From positions 34,205,501-34,269,500 of the forward strand of contig NC_086183.1 in the NCBI RefSeq assembly GCF_023053635.1: a stretch of DNA of 64,000 nucleotides. The letters run 5' to 3'. The position numbers were made by a program, and so were the translations under genes. The stretch comes from Elgaria multicarinata webbii (Eukaryota > Chordata > Lepidosauria > Squamata > Anguidae). Under the pieces are notes generated by a model, which saw only the letters and a list, made by a program, of their open reading frames with translations, was not told the DNA's origin and did no database searches. Below, one piece after another: positions 10,969 through 22,913 of the stretch. Each line of letters opens with the position of its first letter. The stretch's first letter is position 1.

Positions 10969-11751
10969 GGCGTCTTTCGAAATACTGTGTGAGGGATGTT
11001 CTGCAGCCGCCCTTCCCTCCTCAGACAACCAGGGAGGGGGGAAAGGAAGGGACTCTTGGATTCAGCTGTTTATCATCTTGATTATAACAGGAGGACAAGG
11101 TCACCTCCCCCTTCTTGCTCCACGTCTCTCTGTGTGAAGCAATGCATGCAGTGGGACAGGTTTTCAAGGCCCCCAACCGCACCTTCACCCTTGATCTAAT
11201 TCCTGCGCCTCCAGATCTCTGTGCCCAGAGCCCTGCACAAGCACTGGCGATAACCTTCATGCCCTTGGTGCAGATACGGGCCTGCCGTGGAGTTACACGC
11301 AATGCTTCAACAGGGCTTGGGGACGGACGGTTCAGGTGTTCATAGGTGCCAGGGCCCCGGTTCTGAACCTGTTTTCAACGGGCGGGCGGCAGCAGGGTTT
11401 GGGGCACTTTGCGCCCTCTTCCAGATCGGGAGCGCCAGAAACAACTTTCACCAACCTGATACATTCCTTGGACATTTGCTGAGGCCGGGACAGGAGAACC
11501 GCCCGCCCGCCCGCCATGCTGACTCAGAAACAAGTTGCATGACATTCCCTGGGTCTCAATTCCAAGTACGTTTATGTAGCCTCCAGGGCCATCCCCTGCC
11601 TGGAAGTCACCTACTCTGAGCTGGAGTTAATTGTGGAATTACAGTGAATATTACCACTAATATATGGTGTGTGTGTTTTTCAAGTTCTAGGGTCGCCAGC
11701 GGTTTGTATAAAAATGCGGCACAGCTGAGTGTACCTGTGGGCCCATTTCCT

Positions 11752-11885
11752 AAAATAGCCTTCTCCAACCTGGTACCCTCCGGGTGTGTTGGACTACAAC
11801 TCCCATATGCTGTGCTGGCTGGGGATTATGGGAGTTGTATTCCAACACACCCAGAGGATACCAGGTTGCCCATTGGCCTGAAAAG
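11752..11885. mobile_element. hAT-type MITE, palindromic
   Basis: The two arms are CTTCTCCAACCTGGTACCCT with GTGTTGGACTACAACTCCCA, and their reverse complement ending ATACCAGGTTGCC. Flanks CCTAAAAT and CCTGAAAA may be a decayed 8-bp duplication. Confidence 0.6.
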
Positions 11886-13027
11886 ATTATCCAAACCAAT
11901 AGCAGCCCAGGGTCCTACTTTACAGAAGACAGTCCTCTGTTTGAAGGTGTCCTCATATTTAAAGACGAAGAGTAACAGAAACGGAGGTCACCCAGTCAGT
12001 CTTCCTCACTACGGTGAGAGATATTGTATTTCTATTTAAATTCTAGTTATTGTTTCAGTGTGCATGCATACATAGAAATCATCATATGCAAATATTATAC
12101 AAATTGGCACCACCACCCCTTTTGGGGGTGGGGTGGGGTCAGGCATTTCTTCTTTTTACGCACTGTGTAAGTGCCCACCCTATCCAAACCTGATTCTCCC
12201 ATCCTTAGGAAACACAAGAAAACGGTTCACAAAATGACCAGGCTTTTATACAGGTGAGGTAGAGGCACCTTTGCTCTTTTTAAAAGTGATTTTCAGAAGT
12301 CTCCTTGAGTGCTCCTGTGCCTGAGCCACAACACTGGGGGCGCTCAGCCCCTGGACTTGAGGGTCTGAGCCTAAAGCAGGCGTGTGATGTGTGTTTGCTG
12401 AGAAGTCCTACTGAATTCAGTGGGGCAAACTCCCAAGTAAGCATGCATTGTGATTGCAATGAATGCACTCCCCGCACCCTGCTTTAAACCAGAGAATTGC
12501 GTAACTGTGTGTGGGCCAGGGGCAAGTAAAAATGCTTGTGGACTAACCACTTTTGTGAACTTAAAATGCACAGCTGGAAGGCTTGCCACTTCTTCCTAAT
12601 TTCAAGGAATGGTTCATTATTTATGAATCTTATTTATCAGAGAGAGGCACCCTAACTGCAAAAGCAGCTTTAATGGAATACGTTACAATGACGGCATGTG
12701 CTCAGAAAGCCCCGTTAATGTTCGAACACACATAGAAGGCCATTTTCTTATGGTCTCGTGATGCATTCTTTATTTTAAAGCTCTTCAGGGGGCAGCCCCT
12801 AACAGCTGTCCTGAAAAGCCACTGTGTCACCACGAATGTGCTAGCAGGGTGTGTGGCAGGAGCCGCATTCTGCCCCCCCACCCCGGTGATAAAGCACCGT
12901 GCCTCTCATGCTGCAAAAACGTGGTCATTTCGCCAGAGCTGGGCAGTGACAACGTCTTCATCCAGCACAGGACAGAAGCAGCAGCGGTGCATTCATTGTG
13001 AGACAAAGCGATGGTGGGGAACAGCCT

Positions 13028-13142
13028 TCCCCAATCCAGTGCCTCCAGATGTGTTGGACTGCATGGCTGGCTGGCTGGCTGGGGGATGCTGGGAGTTGTA
13101 GTCCAGCACATTTGGAAGGCAACAGATTGAGGAAGGCTGGTT
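13028..13142. mobile_element. hAT-type MITE, palindromic
   Basis: CAGCCTTCCCCAATCCAGTG and GATGTGTTGGACTGCATGGC are mirrored by TGGGAGTTGTAGTCCAGCAC and GAGGAAGGCTG. The centre holds a short GGCT repeat. Confidence 0.65.
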
Positions 13143-13439
13143 TGGGAAGAGGCCTGCTGGGGAAACCTCACCTCCATCCGTGTGATCCCACTAGCCCAAG
13201 GTTAGCTGCTCCCTGTCTCTCAGCCTCAGTTTCCCCCCAAGTAAGGGCTGATCTACCTTACAGGGATGATGCCAGGATTACAGACATCAGGCTTGGGAGG
13301 CCCTTGGCCCTCTCTCCATGCTAAACATGGCTCTTAAATGGCTCTCCCAAACTGGCAGCGCTCTTACCTTGCTTTCTGCGGAGTCCTCCACCTGCAAAGG
13401 TCTGTGGAAAGCAGAGCAAGAAGAGATGTGGGCCTGGGT

Positions 13440-13475
13440 GGGAGAGAGAGAGAGAGACAGAGAGAGAGAGAGAGG
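13440..13475. repeat. (AG)n simple repeat
   Basis: A GAGAGAGA tract with one ACAG interruption. Confidence 0.9.
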
Positions 13476-14139
13476 AAGGAAGGTGGGAAGGAAAGAGGGT
13501 CCAGGAGACCTCTTACTTCCCCAAGTCCAGTGGACTGATAGGAGGGTGGTGGGTGAAGCCTCTCCCCGCCTCCAACCCCCTGCACCAAACAGTGGCGGCT
13601 GTGGTGGTGGGGGGGGGGAAAGGGAGGGGGGACTCCCAAGTCCTTGTGAAACATTAGCAGGCCTGTGACAATATTTGACCAGCAAAGCAAGCGGCAGATG
13701 CCTGGTCTTCTCCCTACCTTCCATTCCAGCTCTGAGCAGTTATCTCTGTACACACCTGGGGAAAAGGAACCAGCCAAGATACACACAGCCCTGAAGAGTG
13801 TGAGGCAGTTATCTCTGACCATGTGGAGAGCAAGACCATGCCAGCATGCCACCGCTCTTGCTTCCTTCAAATCCCTCCCCCCTTCTTAAAATCCACCTTT
13901 TCCATGAAGACTTGGGCTCCGTCCCCTTGGGTTCCCATGGACAACTGCAACTAAGCCTATCGCCCAGATCCGGCACCTGGTGCAACTGAAACAAAGACAT
14001 ATTATTCCCTCGATGATCCCTGGGGCCTCTGCTTCCCACCACTTCCTTTGTGGTTTCCCTCAGGGAAGGGAACCATCCTCGTGAGCTCTGAAAGCTCCCA
14101 GGCTCACTGGCAGTGCTAGATGGATCTGTAAGAAGACAA

Positions 14140-14582
14140 GCTGGAGCGTGTTCAGAGGAGGGCAACGAGGAGGATCAGGGCTCTGGAAACAAAGCCCTAT
14201 GAGGAGAGACTGGAAGAACTGGGCAGGTTTAGCCTGGAGAAGAGAAGATGGAGGGGAGACAGGATAGCACTCTTCAAAGACTTGAAAGGTTGTCACACAG
14301 AGGAGGGCCAGGATCTCTTCTCGATCCTCCCAGAGTGCAGGACACGGAATAATGGGCTCAAGTGACAGGAAGCCAGATTCCAGCTGGACATCAGGAAAAA
14401 CTTCCTGACTGCTAGAGCAGTATGACAATGACCTATGGAGGTTGTGGGCTCTTCCCACCCTAGAGGCCTTCAAGAGGCAGCTGGACAACCATCTGTCAGG
14501 GATGCTTTAAGGTGGATTCCTGCACTAAGCAGGGGGTTGGATTTGATGATCTTAAAGGCCCCTTCCAAGTCTACGATTCTGT
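14140..14582 (+). mobile_element. CR1 LINE, 5'-truncated
   Basis: It begins in GACAAGCTGGAGCGTGTTCA (the KLERVQRR part of ORF2), runs through the FSLEKRR and [10 protein letters not shown] blocks, and ends GATTCTGTGA. In-frame stops occur, for example TGA in the GGGCTCAAGTGACAGG stretch, so it is not coding-competent. Confidence 0.9.
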
Positions 14583-14844
14583 GAACTAGGGGATGGATCC
14601 AGGGTCTGCTTTCAGCAGGATGAAGGGACCTCCATCTGATTTTTTAGAGATCCCCCTCCACCCCACACCCCATAACTCATCTCATTCATCAGGGTCTTCT
14701 GCCTCTCTGTGGAGTATTTTCAGGGGGTTGGAGGGGCTGCCGTGGGATGGAAGGGGTGAGGAAGAAGCCCACTTCTGCCAGCACAGTTAATTCAGCTTCA
14801 AACTGCATCCATCCCAACCGATTTATTTTCAAACCCATTTGTCT

Positions 14845-14962
14845 CAGTTCCTGCAGCCTTTCCCAATCTGTGATGGGACAACAGGTGTGTTGGGACTACA
14901 ACTGCCATTATTACCCCAGCCGGCGTGGCCATTGGCTCTCACCAGGTTGAGAGAATCATCCT
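14845..14962. mobile_element. hAT-type MITE, degenerate
   Basis: GCAGCCTTTCCCAATCTGTG, GTGTTGGGACTACAACTGCC and, at the far end, CTCACCAGGTTGAGAGAATC fit the same palindromic family. The arms have diverged. Confidence 0.5.
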
Positions 14963-16924
14963 TGTAAAGGTAGCTGGTAACTAAGGCCGTTCAGGGCAGA
15001 GGTGGAAAAGATGCAGTCAAAACAATATTAATGTTCCTTCGTAATAGATCTGTAAAAAAGTACCTTCCTCCTGGCATCAGCTTTTGAAAAGAACAGGACT
15101 GTGGATTATCCTCTCAGTGTGGCTTTTGCTCACTAAATGTGGAAATGTTCTCTTTCCTGCAGATGCACAAAAGATCCTGGTATTATCGTGGACTGTGGTG
15201 AGCCGATGACGTTGCTTCTGAGCCTCACTGGTAAGCTAAGTTTTGGGACATGTTTTCTTTCTATGGAGGAGTTGACCTGTCAAAAGGTAGCAAATTCCAG
15301 CAACAATAAGCCATATCCATTTATGGGAGTTGCTTCCGGTTTGTAACTTGTGTAAAGAATCCAAACGCACGGGTCCCACAGTCCTCCAAATAGGATTTGT
15401 TTTGTGTCTATTGACGGCTGACAATTTACTGCTATGAGGCAGATTATGTCTCCTTCAATTTCCCTCTATATAAAAACATTAATTATTATGATTGGATTAA
15501 TCTGTTGGGTAAATGATGGTTCAGGAGTTCACGGTTGTTCATTTTCTTCCTTCTTACTACTGTTTTTGTGTAACATTTTAGCTTCTATTTTGTGTTGATC
15601 TGCAGGTTATAGGATGCTGGGTTTTGTTTGGTTGTTTAATATTCCTTGCTAAAACTATAATATATAACATGGGGGGAAGGACATGCTATGGATTTCCAGT
15701 CCTTGAATAGGACACACATAACCAGAAACAAACTTAGAAACAGCAAGGGCGTGTGTGCAGATAATCCTGGATGTCACTGCAAAAGTGAAGTCACTGTAAT
15801 ATCCTTCCACCAACATACAACAACAACTTAACAATGCATGAAGGCCAGTGCGAATGAGCTTCTCACATACACATAGAACTGACGCTGGAAAAGCAAACAT
15901 GGCCTTACAAGAATTGGGAGATGGGTTTTCCCCCACATATTATGTACAACCTGTAAAATTACATTCAGCTCAGGCAAAGGTCAATCTGTACAGGGAATTT
16001 AGAGGTTTGCCAGCCAGCCTTCAGCCCAAAAACTGTTTCTGCAGCCAAAAATCAGCTGTTTAATTAAGACATAATACAGAAGACAGTGCATTAGAGAATG
16101 TGCAGAGTGTTTTGCAGAGATCTGAATTAAGATCTGTTTCCTTAAAATAAAGACAATTTCTTCAAATAAGGTCAAACCTAGTAACCTCTTCTGTATGTTT
16201 CAACCACAGACCCTTTTCTGTGTTCCCACCATGTCCGCTGTAATTCCTCCCCATTTTGTGCCAATGTATTAATATCTGTAAATAAACACTGATTAAGAAA
16301 GCAAACGGAAAACAATATTTAATTGTGCCCAGCAATGTGTCCAAGGGCCCTTATAGCAAGGTTCTATGTATACAATCATTTAGTTAAAGATAATATACAA
16401 ACCGTTGGGATGAACAAATCAAAGGAGCTGGAGATATCAACACAAACCTATGTCATTTCAATGCAACCACACCATAACAAAATGTGCAAAACTAAGACAG
16501 ACTCTCACCAATTATGCCATCAACACAGCTATTGAATCCTGGAGGCACAAGGCATAATCCCAGAAGAGAGACTTGGAGAGAAGAGATTGTATACTTGGTG
16601 TGATAAGGAGAAATGGGAAGCTTAGAGACAACTGGATAGTCATGAAAACAACTGTGCAAAAGATAATATGAGAAAGCCATCCTGGAAGAACTATTTTCTG
16701 GGCCCATTTTCAATGCTTCTGTCTAGTACGGCATAACCTGTACTAATAGGAAAGTGCCTCTGAACATGTGTAGAGTGCCTTCATGCCACCATGGAGATGC
16801 CACAACCAGCTTCCACATGTTTAGGATGGAGGAGAAGGCCATCGACTTTAGAAAGCACAGCCCCTAATCCGGAATAAGTCCCAGCACCCCCTCATTTTAG
16901 AAATGACACCCCGTGTTCCAACCT

Positions 16925-17060
16925 CAGACTCGTGGGAGAGTCTCAGCGAAGTCTCTCTTTCTTGGTTTCACTTTCCCATCTGAAAGGGGGGAAATGGCAG
17001 CCTAATTCATAAGGGGGTTGTCAGAGGAAACAAGATAAAGGCTGAGAAGAACTGTGCAAA
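16925..17060 (+). mobile_element. MIR-like CORE-SINE fragment
   Basis: GGTTTCACTTTCCCATCTGA, GGGGGAAATGGCAGCC, GGGGTTGTCAGAGG and AAATGGTTATATCG follow the order of the conserved core and 3' part of MIR-type SINEs. The tRNA head is not recognisable. Confidence 0.45.
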
Positions 17061-17509
17061 TCTAAATGGTTATATCGTATTGAGCCAAAATATTAAAGAC
17101 AACTGACCAAGGACTGCAGAGGTGAGCACTTTGCGTTGTCTTGGCATCAGCGGGTTGCACTGTCCCTTTTGAGAAATTCCAGTATGTGTGTGTGTGTGTT
17201 GCATTTCTTTATCATCTGAGTAGAATATTCGAGAAATAAACTGGTATGCAGGTAAGAAAATATGATGATCTTTTCAGAACAGGTAACCACGCAGCAACCT
17301 TGCAACTTGGTGTGAGCGTCTGCTGTTCCTTTCATTCTGCGGTGTTTTCCATCCCAGTGGGGGTGGCCCCGACGCTGCCCATTTCCCCCAAATGTCTTCC
17401 ACCTTGCTAGGTTCCCCCCAGAAATTTTGAGTACATTGACACCCCCCCCCCAACCTGAGCCCTTCTGGGAGAGGACACCGGAGCTGTTGTCCAAGAGTCA
17501 TGGCATTGT

Positions 17510-20500
17510 TCAACTTGAGTCCGTATTCACACTGGGGGCCTGAAATGAAAATAAAAATAAGGACATGGGTGGAGGGTCGGGAGATGTGGGTGAATGGCAC
17601 AACGCTAGCTACAAGCACGCCAAAGTCGGCATGGAGTTGAGAAGGGGGTCAATGCATGGCACTCTCAAAAATGACAATTTCCAAGGTTCCTTGGGGCAGC
17701 TGGCAGATGATGGAACTGGTCTGAAACCAGTTTGAAACAAATGGTTGAACTGGTTTGAAACCCAATTTAAAATGATAGTTGAATTGGTTTGAAACCCAGT
17801 TTGTAGTGTAGACACCTGGGGCATAACTGAGCATGAGGAATGTAAGTAGGGCAGGCAAGCTTCTAAACCAGCTGCCTGTCTGGAGTCACAGGAGGGAAGC
17901 AGAGGATCCCAGTGGCCCCTTACCGGCAGCTGTGGCTCGTCGTGCCTCTGCTTCACACGCTCGTAGGCAGCCATGATCACAGCTCTCCTGTGTGGGGAGG
18001 AAGAACGTCAGTAGGCTGGGATACATCAGCATCCCACCAAGACCCTTTCCCAACCTGTAGTCCTCTTGTCTTTTAAAAAGAAAAGGTGCCAGTCCAAGGA
18101 TAAAGCTGGAAGAGTGCCGTAAGCATAAGCAGAGTGCTGTTCACACAACTGCTGAGTAAGTACAGGCACAGATCTGGGATTAGGGGGTTCCATTGTCAAG
18201 TCAGAAGGTGAGACCTTCAGGCAAGCTTGAGCACCAGCACCTATTATTTCGGGGAAACAACTACACTTTAACCCTATTTGCAGTGCGGCCTAGGACTGCC
18301 GACCAACCAGCATGAAAATGGTCTAGTTCTGCTTTCTCCAACTTTGTGCCCTCCAGATGTGCGGGTGTACAACACATCTGGAGGGCACCAGGTTGGGGAA
18401 GGGTGGCTTTAGTAGTAGTAGTCATGGTCCCTTTAAGACAGTGGTTCTCAACCTGGGGCACTCCAGATGTGTTGGACTGCATCTCCCAGAATGGGAGTTG
18501 TAGTCCAACACATCTGGAGCGCCCCAAGTTGAGAAAGGCTGCTTTAAGAGAACATCTTTTGCTTCGTCCCAGGGAGAGGGGTTTCTTTGTGTCTGAAAAG
18601 GGAGTAGCAAGTGAAATGCCAAGGCCGCACTGGGCGAGAAGCACCTGGCATCTGATAACACCTCCCCGAACTAGTGCCGGGGACGGGGAGTAACAGGTTG
18701 CAGCTGTGCAATGTCTGGGAACATTCCCCCTCCCTTCGGGAGAGGTGTGGGTTGCTATGGGGTTTCTATTGGTCAGGGTGGGTCTGGTGACAAGGGGGTC
18801 CCAGAAAGGGATAGAAAGCCTAGGCACCCAAGGGTCCGGTCTCTTTCCTGTGGGTGTCAGGAGTCCAGTGTGTGTGTGGTGAGTTAGAGCGTCCAGGCCG
18901 GGCCGACTGGATGGCAGAAGCTCCACGCGGCCGCTGAGGGAAGGAGTCCTAATTCAAGTGGCGTAAAGTCAAGTCGGAGTGAGCAACAAAGGGGTTGAGT
19001 CGCAGAATTAAATGTTTATTTTGTTCTAAGTTTAGGTTTGGGTACAATTGGGCAAGGGACCTTGCCTGAGTTAATGGCTGGTGGGTGGTAAAGTGGGTAG
19101 TGAGTGCGAATTCTATTGGCTTGAGCGTGTAAAGGGGGAGGGTAAGGTATTAGTCCCTGCAGTCCTAAGTGTGTCATTCCTTGGTCCGTGTTTTCCCCCC
19201 AAACCTCTTACGTGTTTACCTTAATGTGTGGACCCTTACAGAAGTGTGTAGTGTGAAGAATAAAAGTGTTTGGTCCCTATCTCCGGAGTGTGGCATCGTT
19301 TCCTTGAGAACCTAGACTTCAAAGGGTTAACAAGCAGCAGTGAAGGGGCGTGTGTCTGGGCTGGCTGAGTCAGGCCCCCCTTCTCCGGCCGGGGAATCCC
19401 TGAGTCAAACCGAGCGATTCTATCACAGTAGTTGTTGGGTTTTTGCTTTTAGGAACTTAGGAACATACAAATGTTGGTCCAGAGCAGCCTGTGTCCATCC
19501 AATCCAGCTTCCTCTGCTTCCCACTTTAGCCTATCAGACGGCTCCTGGCCCTCCTCTATTGGCTGCCTCTCAAGCAACCAATGTCCAGAGATACACTGCC
19601 TCTAAACTTGGAGGCTCCGTGCAGCCATCAGGGGTAATTAATTATTATCGAGAGACGGCATTCACTTGCACAAGACGGGGTGACGGCCAGCAATTGGAAC
19701 TGCTTTAAAAGGGACTGGACAAATTCCTGGAGGACAAGGGCTGTTAATTGCTACGAGTCCTCTGATACTAGTATCAGAGGCAGTATGCCTATGTACTCCA
19801 GTTGCTGGGGAACATGTGTTGGAGGGTGTGGTTGTAACCATATCCTGCTTTGTCGGTCCCTGGCTGACAGCTGGTTGCCCACTGTGTGAACAGAGTGCTG
19901 GACTAGATGGACCCTTGGTCTGATCCAGCCTCAGGGCTCTTCTGATGTTCTAGACCAGTGGTTCTCAACCTGGGGCGCTCCAGATGTGTTGGACTACAAC
20001 TCCCAGAATGCCCCAGCCAGCAGAGCTGGCTGGGGCATTCTGGGAGTTGTAGTCCAACACATCTGGAGTGCCCCAGGTTGAGAACCACTGTTCTAGACCA
20101 TTTCCCCTCCATGAAGGAATCTTTCTCAAAGGCATCTAAATTAGCAGAGCTTGGGGAAGGAAATGCCATCAATTAATTCTGTATTTAGGCCCAGTTTCCA
20201 GAAAAACAAAGGATCTCCCCTCCGCCCCACAATTAAACTGTACACTCTAGGGAAATAAACTGCTTTTCTTGCTAGACTCTGCCCCAGAAGTGCTGGGCCC
20301 CACCTCTAGTCCCACCCTCCACCGGCCCAGGCAACAGGATAATTTTGGTTGCAAAAGTTGACTGTCCTCCATTTGCAACAGCCCATGACGACTTTTGCAG
20401 AATCAGATGGAGGTTGATGTAGATCCCTGTTGGGGGAGGGGAGGGTATCCCCCCTGAAGAAGGAGGGTTTCCTACTTACTTGCTAGCCAGACCTCCCCCT

Positions 20501-21823
20501 GGAGGAAGGCTCGGGTTCACCTCTGTGGCCAGGCGATGGAATAAAGCAACAAGGTTGGGGCCATCTTCCTGCTGCAGTAGCTCCTCATAAACCTCTGGCA
20601 TAATGGGGGCAGGAGAAAGGGAAGGGGGCTGGTTACTCGCTGCCATTCGCCCCTCTGCCAAGCCTGCTAACTCCCCCTCTTGAAAGACAAGCATCCTCCT
20701 CCATTTCCCCCGGGGGTCTCACGTTCACGGTGGTCTGCAGCGCAATCCTAGGGGCGCTGAAGGATACAATGCTCGAGAGCCGAGTTTGAGTGCCTGAAAA
20801 GCTTTGTACGTGAGCTCAGCTCCTCCGCTTGCTAATTGGGCTGCAACAAGAAGTCTTCTGCAACCTGGCAAGTGAACTCAGGATAAGCTTTGCTCAAGTC
20901 CAAGATTGGAGGCAGCTCAGATCTAAAGTGCCACATGGGAACCAAGCCAAACCGTAAAGACTTTGACTCATGCCTGATGTAACGCCTAAATCTCCCTCTG
21001 CCCTCAAGGTCTCCCCTCCTCCCCAGGTGTTCTGTATGGACACCAACCCAAACCGGCCACAGGTACAAACCTGCCACCCTCTTCTCCAGGTAAGTGTCCA
21101 GCTCACACTCCTTCTGCAAGGCCTCCTGGGAGACACCCGGGGCAGCTGGGAAACACACCACGATGCAAGTCATGTTGTCGCGGCTTCCCTGCAGGGAGAG
21201 CATAGAGTCAGCCATCCAGGTGATCGGAGAATTGTACCTCCTGGCCAGCATCTTCTGCAACGGGGACAGCCATCTTCTTCCACCTGGAGAACCCTACAGT
21301 TCTATACACACTTACCTGGGAGTAAGTCTCACTGAATGCAGTCAGACTTACTTTTGAGTAAGAATACAGGCATGCCTGCAGTCTCCAGGGGAACTTGTTG
21401 CAAAGAGGACCCTATTCAGCATGTAGTATTTGTAAGAGTCCTGGCCTGGACTAGGAAGAAAGCAGTTGCACCGCTGGGCTGGAAGGCCCACATGGAGTTT
21501 GCTAGTCAAGCTCTGCTTTAGCGCCCAGGAAAAAAGATCCCACAGCTTTCAGGATTAATGGTATCTTTTCCATTTTCTTCAACCACTCAGGTTTCTCTTC
21601 CGTCAAGTCCCTCCATGCATCCCACCTTTTTAATTAATTCTTCCCTGAACTACTCTTTCTTGCCCCTCCTAAATTACTTCTTGATGCTCCACAGTTCCAC
21701 TTCACTAATCCCTGATGTCTTTGCCCTCAATTGCCAGCCTCTTCCATAAACCCTTGGGACAGGGACTGTGCCACTTATGTGTGTTAATTACATGACTGGT
21801 GGTGTTTTTTTTATTGTAGTAGT

Positions 21824-21883
<60 letters not shown>

Positions 21884-22880
21884 AGAAGAAGAAGAAGAAG
21901 AAGAAGAAGAAGAGGAGGAGGAGGAGGCTGTTGCTGGGCAGAAAATAGAAAGGAAAGTGTTACACAGACTTGATTAGCTTTGGACAGGGGTTGGCTGAAG
22001 GTAGATAGCCAGATGCTGTGGACTTCAACTCCCAGAAGCCACTGCCAGCATAGCCAATAGGAATGCTGGGAGATGAAATCTAAATATTTGGAGATTTCAA
22101 CTCTTTGCTCTTCCTTGGCTTAGGACATGTCTGTGGGAAAAAGTCTCAGGTCGCACTTAGCTTGGGTTTGTTTGTCCACTCTGTCTAAAGTCATTAAACT
22201 TCAGTAAACTGTTTTGTTTGACTTTTTTATGTTTTAATTTTACAACTGGGAGTGGGGCAGTAGTTATATTTAAAAAAAATGGTCACTGAGAGTACTTCAA
22301 AGCAATTACAAAAGTAGTTACAATTACTTTTAATATAACGTGGCTAACTAGGGGTTATAAAGTAGTTGTTTTAGTAGCAGAAATCATAGTATTTAAACTG
22401 CTTGTACAGTGCAATTTAATGCCTATTTACTTGGAAGTAAGTCACTCTGGGCACATCTACACCAAGCAGGATATTGCACTATGAAAGCAGTATATACGTA
22501 GAAGGCAGGAGCCACACGACTGCTTTATAGCGGTATTGAAGTGCACTGACCACTGTTGGGCCCGTGACACCTACCATATATCAGTTTCATACCGCTATAT
22601 CCTGCTTGGTGTGGCTCCTGCCTTTTATATACCGCTTTCATAGTGCAATATCCTGCTTGGTGTAGATGAGCCCTCTGTGTCCAATGGAGCTGTGTTCAAG
22701 TATGCATAGGGTTGCGCTGTAAGTCTGGTTGGCTTTACTTCCAGCATCAGTGGTGGACGCTATGATTTTGCTTCAGGGGTGGAGTCTCCTACATAGACAG
22801 GAGGAGCTTAAGCCCACCCTTTCTTCAAATTTGTCGGCTCCAACAAAAAGGGAGAAACCCCAAACACAGTTCAATGAGAG

Positions 22881-22913
<33 letters not shown>

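Larger units (their letters stand above)
10970..16920. other. Intergenic region between PPM1N and the SLC3A2-like gene
   Basis: Apart from the repeats listed separately, I find no exon. 15000-16900 is AT-rich and shows neither a recognisable repeat nor a coding signature. A MIR-like fragment (CTCAGTTTCCCCCC) lies at about 13215-13280, and a squamate repeat fragment (AAGTCCTACTGAATTCAGTG) at 12395-12460. The noncoding first exon and promoter of the SLC3A2-like gene should lie in its lower part but could not be located. Confidence 0.45.

Noticed and set aside
13287-14165. Minus-strand frames of 118-168 codons
   Set aside because: They have no domain or splice support and are low in complexity (serine/leucine-rich over the AG repeat).
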